A stretch of DNA of 64,000 nt, taken from contig NZ_QJRH01000072.1 in the NCBI RefSeq assembly GCF_003254545.1, positions 432,799 to 496,798 on the forward strand, given 5' to 3'. How positions within the stretch are numbered: position 1 is the first letter of the stretch; each line of letters begins with the position of its first letter. Positions 50,143 through 58,187 of this stretch are shown piece after piece. The notes under the pieces are model-generated. The model saw only the letters and a list, made by a program, of their open reading frames with translations. It did not search any database and was not told the origin of the DNA. A program made the translations under genes and the position numbers. The stretch is from Flavobacterium tistrianum (GTDB lineage Bacteria > Bacteroidota > Bacteroidia > Flavobacteriales > Flavobacteriaceae).

Positions 50143-50868
50143 ATGAACGAAGAACGCTATATATTATTTGACCAATATCTTCAAGGCGAACTGACCGTTG
50201 ATGAAAAACACAATTTTGAGAAACAATTATCTGAGGATGCTGAACTGGCATCAGAATTTGAAAGTTTCAAAGAAATGCATTTTCAATTGGAGAATAAATT
50301 CGGACAGGAACAGGAGAGAGAAATCTTCAAAGAAAACTTGACCAAAATCTCAGATAAATATTTCAATAATAAACAACACAAAGTGGCTTCACTTAAACCG
50401 TGGTATTTTGCGGCAGCGGCATCTATAATTATTATGTTTGGGCTGTTTTTCTTTGATTATAAGCATTATCCAAACTTTGAAGATTACAACCATCCAGAAA
50501 GCGCGTATTTTACAGAAAGAGGTGTGTCTGAAGCTATTTTAAAACAAGCTGAGAATAATTTCAATGGGAGAAGATATGAAACCGCAATTCCGATTTTTGA
50601 AATGATTCTGAAAGAAAACAATTCAGATGAAATTAAATATTTCTATGCCGTATCCTTATTGCAGGTAAGCAAATACGTAAAAGCGGAAACCATTTTTAAA
50701 GAATTGGAAGCAGGAAATTCTGTTTATAAAGAAAAAGCAAAATGGAATCTGGCTTTGTCTAAACTCAAACAAGGAAAATATGACGACTGTAAAGCCATTT
50801 TACAGACTATTTCGCAAGACTATGAAGATTATGACGAAGTAGAACAGCTTCTAGAAGAATTGGATTAA
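50143..50868 (+). CDS. Anti-sigma-like membrane protein with C-terminal TPR repeats
   Basis: A 241-residue single-pass protein. The N-terminal cytoplasmic part (about 1-85, with LQGELTVDEKHNFEKQLSED) is like that of membrane anti-sigma factors, but lacks the HxxxCxxC zinc motif. A transmembrane helix follows (FAAAASIIIMFGLFFF, about 90-105), then a periplasmic part with TPR-like helices (about 125-240). It is co-transcribed with the sigma factor, which fits a sigma/anti-sigma pair that senses through the TPR domain. This role is inferred from order and topology. Confidence 0.78.
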   Translation: MNEERYILFDQYLQGELTVDEKHNFEKQLSEDAELASEFESFKEMHFQLENKFGQEQEREIFKENLTKISDKYFNNKQHKVASLKPWYFAAAASIIIMFGLFFFDYKHYPNFEDYNHPESAYFTERGVSEAILKQAENNFNGRRYETAIPIFEMILKENNSDEIKYFYAVSLLQVSKYVKAETIFKELEAGNSVYKEKAKWNLALSKLKQGKYDDCKAILQTISQDYEDYDEVEQLLEELD

Positions 50869-50912
50869 ATTCTAATTATTAAGAAAAATTTTATCCGTTT
50901 ACGGGAAACCTC

Positions 50913-50954
50913 AATCGAATTTGGAATTTTAGTTCTAAATTCGATTTTCTTTTT
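50913..50954 (+). terminator. Terminator of the sigma/anti-sigma-like operon
   Basis: AATCGAATTTGGAA (50913-50926) pairs with TTCTAAATTCGATT (50933-50946) with one G-U wobble and a 6-nt loop. It is followed by TTCTTTTT. It lies 45 bases after the stop. Confidence 0.85.
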
Positions 50955-50982
50955 AAAGGAATTTGTTTTTTAGTTTATCCAT

Positions 50983-51108
50983 ATGAAAGAAACCCAACGT
51001 GTAGGAATTGTACCCGATATTGAAGTAAAACCAACAATTTTGGGCATTCAACAAGGCAAAGATGAAGTTTTGGAACGCGCTTTGCTATATATAGAAACAG
51101 GAAAATAA
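50983..51108 (+). pseudogene. C-terminal remnant of an S41 family peptidase gene
   Basis: A 41-codon reading frame (MKETQRVGIVPDIEVKPTIL, then GIQQGKDEVLERALLYIETG) whose text matches the C-terminal end of S41/tail-specific peptidases (VGIVPDI.VKPTI.GI..G.DE.LE.AL). An in-frame TAG at 50971 and unrelated sequence upstream exclude the catalytic domain. It is too short to be a functional peptidase. I take it as the tail of a deleted gene, still followed by a terminator hairpin. Confidence 0.72.
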
Positions 51109-51111
51109 CCC

Positions 51112-51216
51112 TGTCTGTCGTACTGGAGAACGAGGGATCGCACTAGCTGATCGAGAGAAAAAATGGGGGTTTTCTCCTCGAAGCTTCTTGTGAGATCCTT
51201 CGTTCCTCAGAATGAC
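51112..51216. repeat. Degenerate inverted repeat (AGGAACGAAGGATCTCAC type)
   Basis: The left arm resembles TGTC..CTGGAGAACGAGGGATC, and the right arm is its decayed reverse complement ending GTTCCTCAGAATGACA. It resembles a common dispersed repeat of the type GTCATTCTGAG..AACGAAGGATC. No coding capacity. Confidence 0.6.
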
Positions 51217-51238
51217 AAAAAATAGGTTGTTATTATTC

Positions 51239-51279
51239 AAACCTCTGTTAAAGTTTTACACTTTGACAGAGGTTTTTCT
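51239..51279 (+). terminator. Strong hairpin terminator downstream of the S41 remnant
   Basis: AAACCTCTGTTAAAGT (51239-51254) pairs with ACTTTGACAGAGGTTT (51260-51275) with one G-U wobble and a 5-nt loop, followed by T-rich sequence. It may be left over from the lost S41 gene. Confidence 0.78.
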
Positions 51280-51282
51280 TTG

Positions 51283-51357
51283 TGTCATCCTGAGCGAAGT
51301 CGAAGGATTGCATTGAGAATCCACAAAGATTGGGCTTCGATTCTGCTCAGCGTGACA
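51283..51357. repeat. Inverted repeat (TGTCATCCTGAGCGAAGTCG type)
   Basis: TGTCATCCTGAGCGAAGTCG (51283-51302) and the imperfect reverse-complement arm ending CTGCTCAGCGTGACA (51335-51357). A familiar dispersed intergenic repeat. The following ATCCGTG/AATCCG units to about 51410 are also repeat-like. Together these leave 51109-51478 without a gene. Confidence 0.65.
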
Positions 51358-51478
51358 AAAATAAAATCCGTGACAATCCGCGTTTTCGCGAAGTGAATCC
51401 GTTTTATCCGCATGCCAATCGCACAGAATTGCTATTCTTTTAATATTGTCGTAATTTTGGCAATTTAAAATTACAGCC

Positions 51479-52258
51479 TTGAATTCAACACCCATTATTA
51501 CCGATACCCATACGCACTTATATTCTGAAGAGTTTGATCAGGATCGTGACGAAATGATTCAGCGCGCTATTGATGCCGGAATTACTCGTTTTTTTATTCC
51601 TGCAATCGATGCTGCGGCAACTCAATCTATGTACGATTTAGAAAAAAATTATCCTGAAAATATATTTCTAATGATGGGTTTGCATCCCACTTATGTGAAA
51701 GATAATTATTTGGAAGAATTGGAGCATGTTGAAAACGAACTGTCTAAAAGAAAATTCTATGCAGTTGGCGAAATCGGAATCGATTTGTATTGGGATAAAA
51801 CACATTTAAAGGAACAGCAAATTGCTTTTAAAAGACAAATTCAGCTGGCAAAACAGTACAAATTGCCAATCGTAATTCATTGTAGAGAAGCATTTGATGA
51901 GATTTTTGAAGTACTAGAAGAAGAAAAATCTGAAGATTTGTTTGGGATTTTTCATTGTTTTTCCGGAACTTTAGAACAAGCAGAGCGTGCAATTTCTTAC
52001 AATATGAAATTAGGAATCGGGGGTGTTGTTACGTTTAAGAACGGAAAAATAGATCAGTTTTTAAATCAAATCGATTTAAAACATATCGTTTTGGAGACAG
52101 ATTCGCCGTATTTAGCACCAATCCCGTATAGAGGAAAAAGAAATGAAAGCAGTTATTTAGTCAATGTTATAGCTAAATTAAGCGATGTGTATGGAGTTTC
52201 TGAAGAAGAAATTGCAGCAATTACGACCCAAAACTCAAAAGACGTTTTTGGGATTTAA
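51479..52258 (+). CDS. tatD: TatD family metal-dependent hydrolase
   Basis: A 259-residue TIM-barrel nuclease-type hydrolase of the cytoplasm. Metal ligands lie in ITDTHTHLYSEEF (about 7-19), VGEIGIDLYWD (about 96-106), LPIVIHCREAFDE (about 128), FHCFSG (about 155) and ETDSPYLAPIPYRGKRNES (about 205). No ATG precedes the fold; the first usable start is TTG at 51479, followed directly by the metal-binding motif. It is the first gene of an apparent operon with the acyltransferase and asparaginase genes. Confidence 0.9.
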   Translation: MNSTPIITDTHTHLYSEEFDQDRDEMIQRAIDAGITRFFIPAIDAAATQSMYDLEKNYPENIFLMMGLHPTYVKDNYLEELEHVENELSKRKFYAVGEIGIDLYWDKTHLKEQQIAFKRQIQLAKQYKLPIVIHCREAFDEIFEVLEEEKSEDLFGIFHCFSGTLEQAERAISYNMKLGIGGVVTFKNGKIDQFLNQIDLKHIVLETDSPYLAPIPYRGKRNESSYLVNVIAKLSDVYGVSEEEIAAITTQNSKDVFGI

Positions 52259-52322
52259 CCTGAGCCTTACAAAACTTTAATTTTTTTTTTGTTCTTTTGC
52301 CCACTTTAAACAATTATAAATA

Positions 52323-53459
52323 ATGCAGAAATTTGATGCCATTCGACCGTTTTATGATTCCGAAATAAATGAAGCACTTCATGCGGTGGTCAATCATCCT
52401 ATGATGAAAACCATGATGAACTTTACTTTTCCGGATGTAGAAGATGAGGTTTGGAAGGAACAATTGAAGAAAACACACTCGATTCGTGATTTTCAATGCA
52501 ACTTTATTTATAACACTATCCAAAAAGTTTTAGAAAAAAGCTCTGAAGGATTAACGACTTCAGGTTTTGAAAAACTAGAACCAAACACTTCTTATCTATT
52601 TATCTCAAATCATAGAGATATTCTTCTGGATACAACATTGCTAAATGTTTGTTTGTTTGAACATGGATTAGTAATGACAGCTTCGGCAATTGGAGACAAT
52701 TTGGTTAAAAAGGCTTTTCTGGCAACTTTGGCAAAATTAAACCGAAACTTTTTAGTTTTAAGAGGTTTATCGCCTAGAGAAATGCTTCAGAGTTCAAAAT
52801 TATTGTCTGAATATATGGGACAATTACTGCTTCGCGAAAACCGTTCGGTTTGGATTGCTCAAAGAGAAGGAAGAACAAAAGACGGAAATGACGAAACCAA
52901 TCCAGGAGTTTTAAAAATGATTGGAATGGGGTCTGATGAAGAAAACTTAATGGATTATTTTAAGAAATTAAGAATCGTTCCTGTTTCTATTTCATACGAA
53001 TACGATCCGACAGATGTTTTGAAAATGCCACAATTAATGGCAGAAGCAAACAACGAAGTATACGTAAAAGATAAAAACGAAGATTTCATGAATATCATTA
53101 GCGGTATCATGGGAACTAAAAAGAGAATACACATTTCGGTAGGCGATGTTTTGGATACTGAAATCGATCAGATTGTGGCAGAAAATGATAATGTAAACAA
53201 ACAGGTTCAGGCATTGGCACAAACTATTGATGATGTTATCTTGAAAAATTATCAATTATGGCCGACAAACTTTATTGCTTACGATATTTTAAATGAAACA
53301 GATAAGTTCGCTCACAAATACAAAGAGAACGAAAAACAGCTTTTTGAGCGTCGTTTAGAAATGCGCATCGGAAGCGATAATCCTGTTACAAGACAAGGAT
53401 TTTTAGCAATGTATGCAAATCCTGTTGTCAACAAATTAAAATACCAAGATGTCATCTAA
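52323..53459 (+). CDS. PlsC-like 1-acylglycerol-3-phosphate acyltransferase
   Basis: A 378-residue glycerolipid acyltransferase of the membrane surface. The catalytic NHRDILLD motif (NHx4D, about 96-103) and the downstream WIAQREGRTKDG (about 178-189) that forms the phosphate site are present. The N-terminal 60 and C-terminal 120 residues are extra to the PlsC core; the C-terminal part is highly charged. It overlaps the asparaginase gene by 11 bp. Confidence 0.83.
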   Translation: MQKFDAIRPFYDSEINEALHAVVNHPMMKTMMNFTFPDVEDEVWKEQLKKTHSIRDFQCNFIYNTIQKVLEKSSEGLTTSGFEKLEPNTSYLFISNHRDILLDTTLLNVCLFEHGLVMTASAIGDNLVKKAFLATLAKLNRNFLVLRGLSPREMLQSSKLLSEYMGQLLLRENRSVWIAQREGRTKDGNDETNPGVLKMIGMGSDEENLMDYFKKLRIVPVSISYEYDPTDVLKMPQLMAEANNEVYVKDKNEDFMNIISGIMGTKKRIHISVGDVLDTEIDQIVAENDNVNKQVQALAQTIDDVILKNYQLWPTNFIAYDILNETDKFAHKYKENEKQLFERRLEMRIGSDNPVTRQGFLAMYANPVVNKLKYQDVI

Positions 53460-54477
53460 AGCAAAAATATTATTGGTTTATACCGGAGGAACCATCGGTA
53501 TGAGCAAAGATTTTGAAACTGGAGCGCTAAAAGCTTTTAATTTTGGTAAACTAATTCAGAAAATTCCTGAAATTAAACAATTGGACTGTGAAATCGAATC
53601 TATTTCGTTTGAACATCCGATAGATTCTTCAAATATGAATCCCGAAATGTGGACAAAAATTGCCACTATTATCGAGGAAAATTACAACGCTTACGACGGA
53701 TTTGTGGTGCTTCACGGATCAGATACCATGTCGTATTCGGCTTCGGCATTGAGTTTTATGTTGGAGAATTTGGCAAAACCAGTGGTGTTTACAGGTTCGC
53801 AATTGCCAATTGGAGATTTGCGTACCGATGCCAAAGAAAACCTGATTACAGCAATTCAGATTGCGTCTCTTCAAGAAAACGGAAAACCTGTTATCACAGA
53901 AGTTTGTCTGTATTTTGAATACAAATTGTATCGCGGAAACCGAACTTCAAAAGTAAATGCAGAACATTTCAAAGCTTTTACAGCGCCAAATTATCCTGAA
54001 TTGGTAGAATCTGGTGTCCATTTAACATTAAACAGACATTTATTTCTTCCTGTAAATAAAGATGCAAAACTGATCGTTCATAAGAATTTGGACAATCACG
54101 TTGCCATCATAAAAATGTTCCCAGGAATGAGCGAAATCGTTCTGGCTTCAATCCTTGAAACCAAAGGTTTAAGAGGAATTATTCTGGAAACCTACGGTTC
54201 TGGAAACGCTCCAACCGAAGATTGGTTTTTAAACTTAATAGAAAAAGCCATTAAATCTGGAATGCATATCGTAAACGTAACCCAATGTTCTGGTGGAAGC
54301 GTGAATATGGGGCAATATGAAACCAGTACTGCTTTAAAATCGTTAGGAGTGATTTCAGGAAAAGACATTACAACAGAAGCAGCCATTACCAAATTGATGT
54401 ATCTGTTAGGGCATAATATTCCGCAAAACGAGTTTAAAGATATTTTTGAGACTGCACTTCGCGGGGAAATATCATAA
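53449..54477 (+). CDS. Type I L-asparaginase
   Basis: A 342-residue cytoplasmic-type asparaginase without signal peptide. The first catalytic threonine lies in VYTGGTIGMSKD (about 11-17), and the second is in VVLHGSDTMSYSASALSFML (about 86-105). It hydrolyses asparagine to aspartate and ammonia. Overlap with the acyltransferase gene shows coupled translation. Confidence 0.92.
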   Translation: MSSKAKILLVYTGGTIGMSKDFETGALKAFNFGKLIQKIPEIKQLDCEIESISFEHPIDSSNMNPEMWTKIATIIEENYNAYDGFVVLHGSDTMSYSASALSFMLENLAKPVVFTGSQLPIGDLRTDAKENLITAIQIASLQENGKPVITEVCLYFEYKLYRGNRTSKVNAEHFKAFTAPNYPELVESGVHLTLNRHLFLPVNKDAKLIVHKNLDNHVAIIKMFPGMSEIVLASILETKGLRGIILETYGSGNAPTEDWFLNLIEKAIKSGMHIVNVTQCSGGSVNMGQYETSTALKSLGVISGKDITTEAAITKLMYLLGHNIPQNEFKDIFETALRGEIS

Positions 54478-54494
54478 TTTGAATTACAATATTT

Positions 54495-54540
54495 AAAATC
54501 CCAAATTCCAAAATCTAAAAGATGGAGTTTGGGATTTTTT
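54495..54540 (+). terminator. Terminator of the tatD-acyltransferase-asparaginase operon
   Basis: AAAATCCCAAATTCCA (54495-54510) pairs with TGGAGTTTGGGATTTT (54523-54538) with one wobble and a 12-nt loop, followed by T. Confidence 0.8.
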
Positions 54541-54568
54541 TATTGAAATTTTTGTTTAGCCTCACAGT

Positions 54569-54670
54569 TTGTCATTTCGACGAAGGAGAAATCTTCGCAA
54601 GTAACTCCGTTCCAATAAGCCAAACTTTGTCGAGCTTCTCGCGAAGATTTCTCCTTCGTCGAAATGACAA
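54569..54670. repeat. Inverted repeat with perfect 30-bp arms
   Basis: The arms at 54569-54598 (starting TTGTCATTTCGACG) and 54641-54670 (ending CGAAATGACAA) are exact inverted copies and enclose 42 bp. Short ORFs read through it are an effect of the repeat. It lies between two convergent genes and could be a stem-loop or a mobile miniature element; similar units are widespread in flavobacteria. Confidence 0.85.
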
Positions 54671-54712
54671 GATTGTGTGCAATTGGAACTTGGAACTTCT
54701 TTTTTGAAACTT

Positions 54713-55957
54713 TTAAAATTTGGAATTTCTATACTCAACAGGGCAAGTTTCCAAGTCTTCTTCAGTTGCTTTATGTTTTTTATAATACACATAAACAATC
54801 ACAGAAAGAATACAAATAATTCCCTGAATGGCAACAGTAGTTCTTACGCCAAGCGAATGAGAAACATATCCAATAATTAAACTTCCCACAGGAATCATTC
54901 CTTGATACGCCATCATATAATAACTGATGCTTCTCGAACGCATGCTCACAATGCTATGCGTCTGAATATAAATGTTGATAGATGAAGTTTGGCCCATCAT
55001 TCCGATTCCGCTTAACGTCATACAGATTAATGCGATGGTAATACTGCTTGAAATTGCTAAAATAATGATACTGAAACCTAACAATAAACTGGCAGCAATC
55101 ATCAGTTTTCCCATATTTTCAGCCGATTTTAAATTGGCCAAATAGATTGCTGATAAAACAGAACCAATTCCGGCAGCACTTTCAAACCAGCTGAAAGTTT
55201 CTGCATTTCCGTTAAAAATATCTTTCGCAAAAACGGGCATCAAAGTATTAAAAGAAATTACAAATAAGCTGCTACAGGTTAACATTAAGAGCATTCTTGC
55301 CATTTCGGTTTCTTTTTTTACATAATCCAAGCCTTCTATAAGATCGTCCAGCATTTTAAGTTTATTTTCGGCTTTAATATGTGGTGTGATTTTCATCATC
55401 ATTAACGAAATCAAAACAGGAACATAGCTCACAAAGTTTCCGATAAAACAGATATCTTCTCCATATTGGTGCAAAATAATTCCCGCAAGCGCAGGACCCG
55501 CGATTCTGGCAAAGTTGTTCATAGTTGAGTTAAGAGCAACTGCGTTTGGAAGATCTTCTTTATTGTCGACAATATCAATCATCATGGTTTGGCGGCAAGT
55601 CATATCAAAAGCATTGATGATTCCTTGAATTAAACTCAATGCCAGAATAAAATTGATATTATAAATTTTGAGATAAATAAGAAGAGCCAAGGTTCCAGCT
55701 TGAAGCATTGCCAAAGATTGTAAAACAATCATAGCGCGGTGTCTGTCATAACGTCCAATAATACTTCCAGCGAGAGGTGCTAGAAACAAAGACGGAATCA
55801 TACTTAAAAAAGTCGCTACACCTAACAAAAATACAGATCCCGTAATGCTGTAAACCATCCAGCTTACGGCTGTTTTCTGTAACCAGGTTCCGATAACTGA
55901 AACAGATTGTCCGTAAAAGAATAACTTGAAATTTTTAGATTTTAAGGCTTTAAACAT
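54713..55957 (-). CDS. MFS transporter (MFS_3/EntS-like)
   Basis: A 414-residue, 12-helix major facilitator of the MFS_3 type (SKNFKLFFYGQSVSVIGTWLQ at the N-terminus, typical of EntS-like exporters; GRYDRHRAM loop 2-3). The substrate is unknown. It is divergent from the LysR-type gene, 91 bp apart, so that regulator may control it. Confidence 0.84.
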   Translation of the reverse strand: MFKALKSKNFKLFFYGQSVSVIGTWLQKTAVSWMVYSITGSVFLLGVATFLSMIPSLFLAPLAGSIIGRYDRHRAMIVLQSLAMLQAGTLALLIYLKIYNINFILALSLIQGIINAFDMTCRQTMMIDIVDNKEDLPNAVALNSTMNNFARIAGPALAGIILHQYGEDICFIGNFVSYVPVLISLMMMKITPHIKAENKLKMLDDLIEGLDYVKKETEMARMLLMLTCSSLFVISFNTLMPVFAKDIFNGNAETFSWFESAAGIGSVLSAIYLANLKSAENMGKLMIAASLLLGFSIIILAISSSITIALICMTLSGIGMMGQTSSINIYIQTHSIVSMRSRSISYYMMAYQGMIPVGSLIIGYVSHSLGVRTTVAIQGIICILSVIVYVYYKKHKATEEDLETCPVEYRNSKF

Positions 55958-56015
55958 GATCTTTATTATTTGATTACAAAGTTCGGGATTACGATTTCAT
56001 TAGAAAAATTAATAA

Positions 56016-56039
56016 TTTTACTCATAATAAGTAGTAAAA
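56016..56039. promoter_or_regulatory. Palindrome upstream of the LysR-type gene
   Basis: TTTTACT, 10 bases, AGTAAAA: perfect 7-bp arms. It ends 9 bp before the LysR-type ATG, so autoregulation by roadblock is possible. It lies in the 91-bp divergent region shared with the MFS gene. Confidence 0.45.
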
Positions 56040-56048
56040 CTTATCAAT

Positions 56049-56918
56049 ATGGAAATCTATCAATTGCAATATTTTATTAAAACCGCTGAGGTTTTGCACT
56101 TTACCAAAGCGGCAGAATTGTGTTTTGTAACCCAATCGGGGCTTTCGCAACAAATCAAAAAGCTCGAAGAAGAACTCGGAATGCCATTGTTTAAGCGAAT
56201 AGGAAAAAAAGTGCAATTGACAGAAGCGGGAGCTGTTTTCTTGATTCATGCCAAAAAAGTGGTCGAAAATGTCGAAAACGGAAAACAGGCGATTGAAGAT
56301 TTGAACGAAATGATTGGCGGAGAGCTCAGAATTGGTGTAACCTATATTTTCGGATTATTGATTCTGCCTGTCGTAAATGCATTTGCTAAAAGATACCAAA
56401 ACCTGAAAATTATTGTTGAATATGGAACTACAGAAGTTTTAGAGCAAAAACTCCTCGACAATGAATTGGATTTGGTATTCGTAATTTCGTCACATGAAAT
56501 TGAAATACCGATTCAAAAAGTGCCACTGTTTACATCAAACATGGTTATGGTAGTTTCTAAAAATCATGCTTTGGCAAATCTGGATAAAATTGCTTTCAAG
56601 AAAATTGAAGAAATTCCCTTGATATTGCCAGGAAAAGGATCCAATTCGCGAGAATATGTCGAAGAACTCTTTAAGAAATTTAATATGAAACCTAAAATTT
56701 CGATAGAATTGCAATCTATTCATGCATTGCTGCAAATGGTAGAAAATAGCGATTGGGCTACAATTGTGGCCGAAATGGCGCTAAAAGACTGGGGTAACTT
56801 AAGAGCTATTCAAATTACGGGAGTTTCTACAAAAAGAGATTCGTACATGCTGACAGTGGGAGGTTACCAAAAAAAAGCAGTAAAACTGTTTATGGAAGAA
56901 TTTAAAAAGAGCATTTAA
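56049..56918 (+). CDS. LysR-type transcriptional regulator
   Basis: A 289-residue regulator. The N-terminal winged helix-turn-helix (YQLQYFIKTAEVLHFTKAAE, CFVTQSGLSQQIKKLEEELG, about 4-47) and a type-2 periplasmic-binding-like effector domain (about 90-289) are clear. It is divergent from the MFS exporter gene, its likely target. Confidence 0.9.
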   Translation: MEIYQLQYFIKTAEVLHFTKAAELCFVTQSGLSQQIKKLEEELGMPLFKRIGKKVQLTEAGAVFLIHAKKVVENVENGKQAIEDLNEMIGGELRIGVTYIFGLLILPVVNAFAKRYQNLKIIVEYGTTEVLEQKLLDNELDLVFVISSHEIEIPIQKVPLFTSNMVMVVSKNHALANLDKIAFKKIEEIPLILPGKGSNSREYVEELFKKFNMKPKISIELQSIHALLQMVENSDWATIVAEMALKDWGNLRAIQITGVSTKRDSYMLTVGGYQKKAVKLFMEEFKKSI

Positions 56919-56979
56919 AGTAATCTTACAATTTACTTTTGTAAACTCAATTTTTTTTGTGTTCTTTGCAGACCAAAAT

Positions 56980-57066
56980 AGAAAGGTGTCCGAGTGGTTT
57001 AAGGAGCTAGCCTGGAAAGCTAGTATATGGGTAACTGTATCGAGGGTTCGAATCCCTTCCTTTCTG
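56980..57066 (+). tRNA. tRNA-Ser (anticodon GGA)
   Basis: The acceptor arms AGAAAGG (56980-56986) and CCTTTCT (57059-57065) pair perfectly, with discriminator G at 57066. The anticodon arm CTAGC-CTGGAAA-GCTAG gives GGA, reading UCC/UCU. The long variable arm and TTCGAAT T-loop are as expected for serine. The next bases are CGG, so CCA is not encoded and must be added after transcription. A terminator follows. Confidence 0.95.
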
Positions 57067-57078
57067 CGGAATAAAAAC

Positions 57079-57110
57079 AAAAGAGATCTGAAATTTCAGA
57101 TCTCTTTTTT
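57079..57110 (+). terminator. Terminator after tRNA-Ser
   Basis: AAAAGAGATCTGAAA (57079-57093) pairs with TTTCAGATCTCTTTT (57094-57108) and is followed by further T. It can also act for the convergent nitrilase-family gene. Confidence 0.87.
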
Positions 57111-57149
57111 GTTTTATATAAATGTTTTTATTTCCATTTCAATAATCAT

Positions 57150-58115
57150 TTAATTTATGCTTTTTTTATCAGAGTTCAACCAAACTACATTTTGTTCCGA
57201 TTCGTGATCTTGTCCAATAATATCTCTGTACAATTCTGGTCTTCTAGCTTTTATATAACGACTTCCTCCTGCAAGATTACATTTTTCAGGAGTAATTAGT
57301 GCTGTCGCAAAAGAATCATCAAAAGTGCGGCATTCTGCCAAAATATCTCCAAAAGGATCAATAATCATCGAACAGCCGTTTTTTAATTGATCATCGTCCA
57401 TACCAATTGGGTTTGAAAATATCGCATAAATCGCATTGTCGTAAGCTCTTGCTGGAAGCCATTTCATTAACCAATCACGGCCTTTCATGCCGTCAAATTC
57501 TAATCGTAACGAAGTTGGGTCAGTTTCTCGGTTTTCCCAAAGCTGAGGTGCGACAAAACCAGCGCCAGGTCGGGTAGAAGGCGTGCACATAGTTACATGT
57601 GGCATAAATATAATATCGGCTCCTAGAAGTCTTGTTGCACGAACATTTTCGATAATATTATTGTCGTAACAAATTAAAATCCCACATTTCCAGCCTTCAA
57701 TTTCAAAAATACAATAACGGTCTCCAGGCGTTAAATACGGATTTATAAAAGGATGCAATTTTCGGTATTTGGCCACTAAACCATTTTTATCCACACAAAC
57801 ATAAGCTTTGAATAGATTGTCGTTTTCATCTTTTTCAAAAAGTCCCGCCAATATTACAATGTTGCTGTTTTTGGCAATTTCGATCAATTTTAGAATGCTT
57901 TCTCCACTCGGAATCAATTCTGCCAAATCTAACATTTGTTCTTTTGATAAATTTCTTGCAAATGTATATCCGGTTATAGAACATTCATGAAAGGAAATTA
58001 CATCGCAGTTTTCATCAGACGCCTTTTGCGAAAGTTTTTCGATTACAGATAAATTATAGTTTTTGTCGCCGCTTTTGTTTTCAAACTGAGCTGTGGCTAT
58101 TTTTAGATTTTTCAT
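57150..58115 (-). CDS. Carbon-nitrogen hydrolase (nitrilase superfamily) of unknown substrate
   Basis: A 321-residue amidase or nitrilase-type enzyme. The catalytic triad is visible: Glu in SFHECSITGY (about 44), Lys in YRKLHPFINPY (about 117) and Cys in CGILICYDNNI (about 149). The substrate is unknown; other family members act on amides, nitriles or carbamoyl compounds. An AraC-type regulator gene lies 72 bp upstream on the same strand and may control it. Confidence 0.87.
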   Translation of the reverse strand: MKNLKIATAQFENKSGDKNYNLSVIEKLSQKASDENCDVISFHECSITGYTFARNLSKEQMLDLAELIPSGESILKLIEIAKNSNIVILAGLFEKDENDNLFKAYVCVDKNGLVAKYRKLHPFINPYLTPGDRYCIFEIEGWKCGILICYDNNIIENVRATRLLGADIIFMPHVTMCTPSTRPGAGFVAPQLWENRETDPTSLRLEFDGMKGRDWLMKWLPARAYDNAIYAIFSNPIGMDDDQLKNGCSMIIDPFGDILAECRTFDDSFATALITPEKCNLAGGSRYIKARRPELYRDIIGQDHESEQNVVWLNSDKKSIN

Positions 58116-58187
58116 ATTGTAAGCTATTAATTATTTGAATCAAAAATAGGCTTATCAATATGTTATGAATTGTACAAAACCGACATT

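Noticed and set aside
50904..50909. GGAAAC near 50904 as a fourth TetR half-site
   Set aside because: There is no inverted partner at 14-bp spacing and it lies next to a terminator.
51256..51495. 79-codon minus-strand frame over the repeat cluster
   Set aside because: It is made of dispersed repeats and a terminator, has no domain or promoter, and its composition is repeat text.
54562..54798. 78-codon minus-strand frame across the 30-bp inverted repeat
   Set aside because: It reads through the inverted repeat and the end of the MFS gene, so it has no independent support as a gene.
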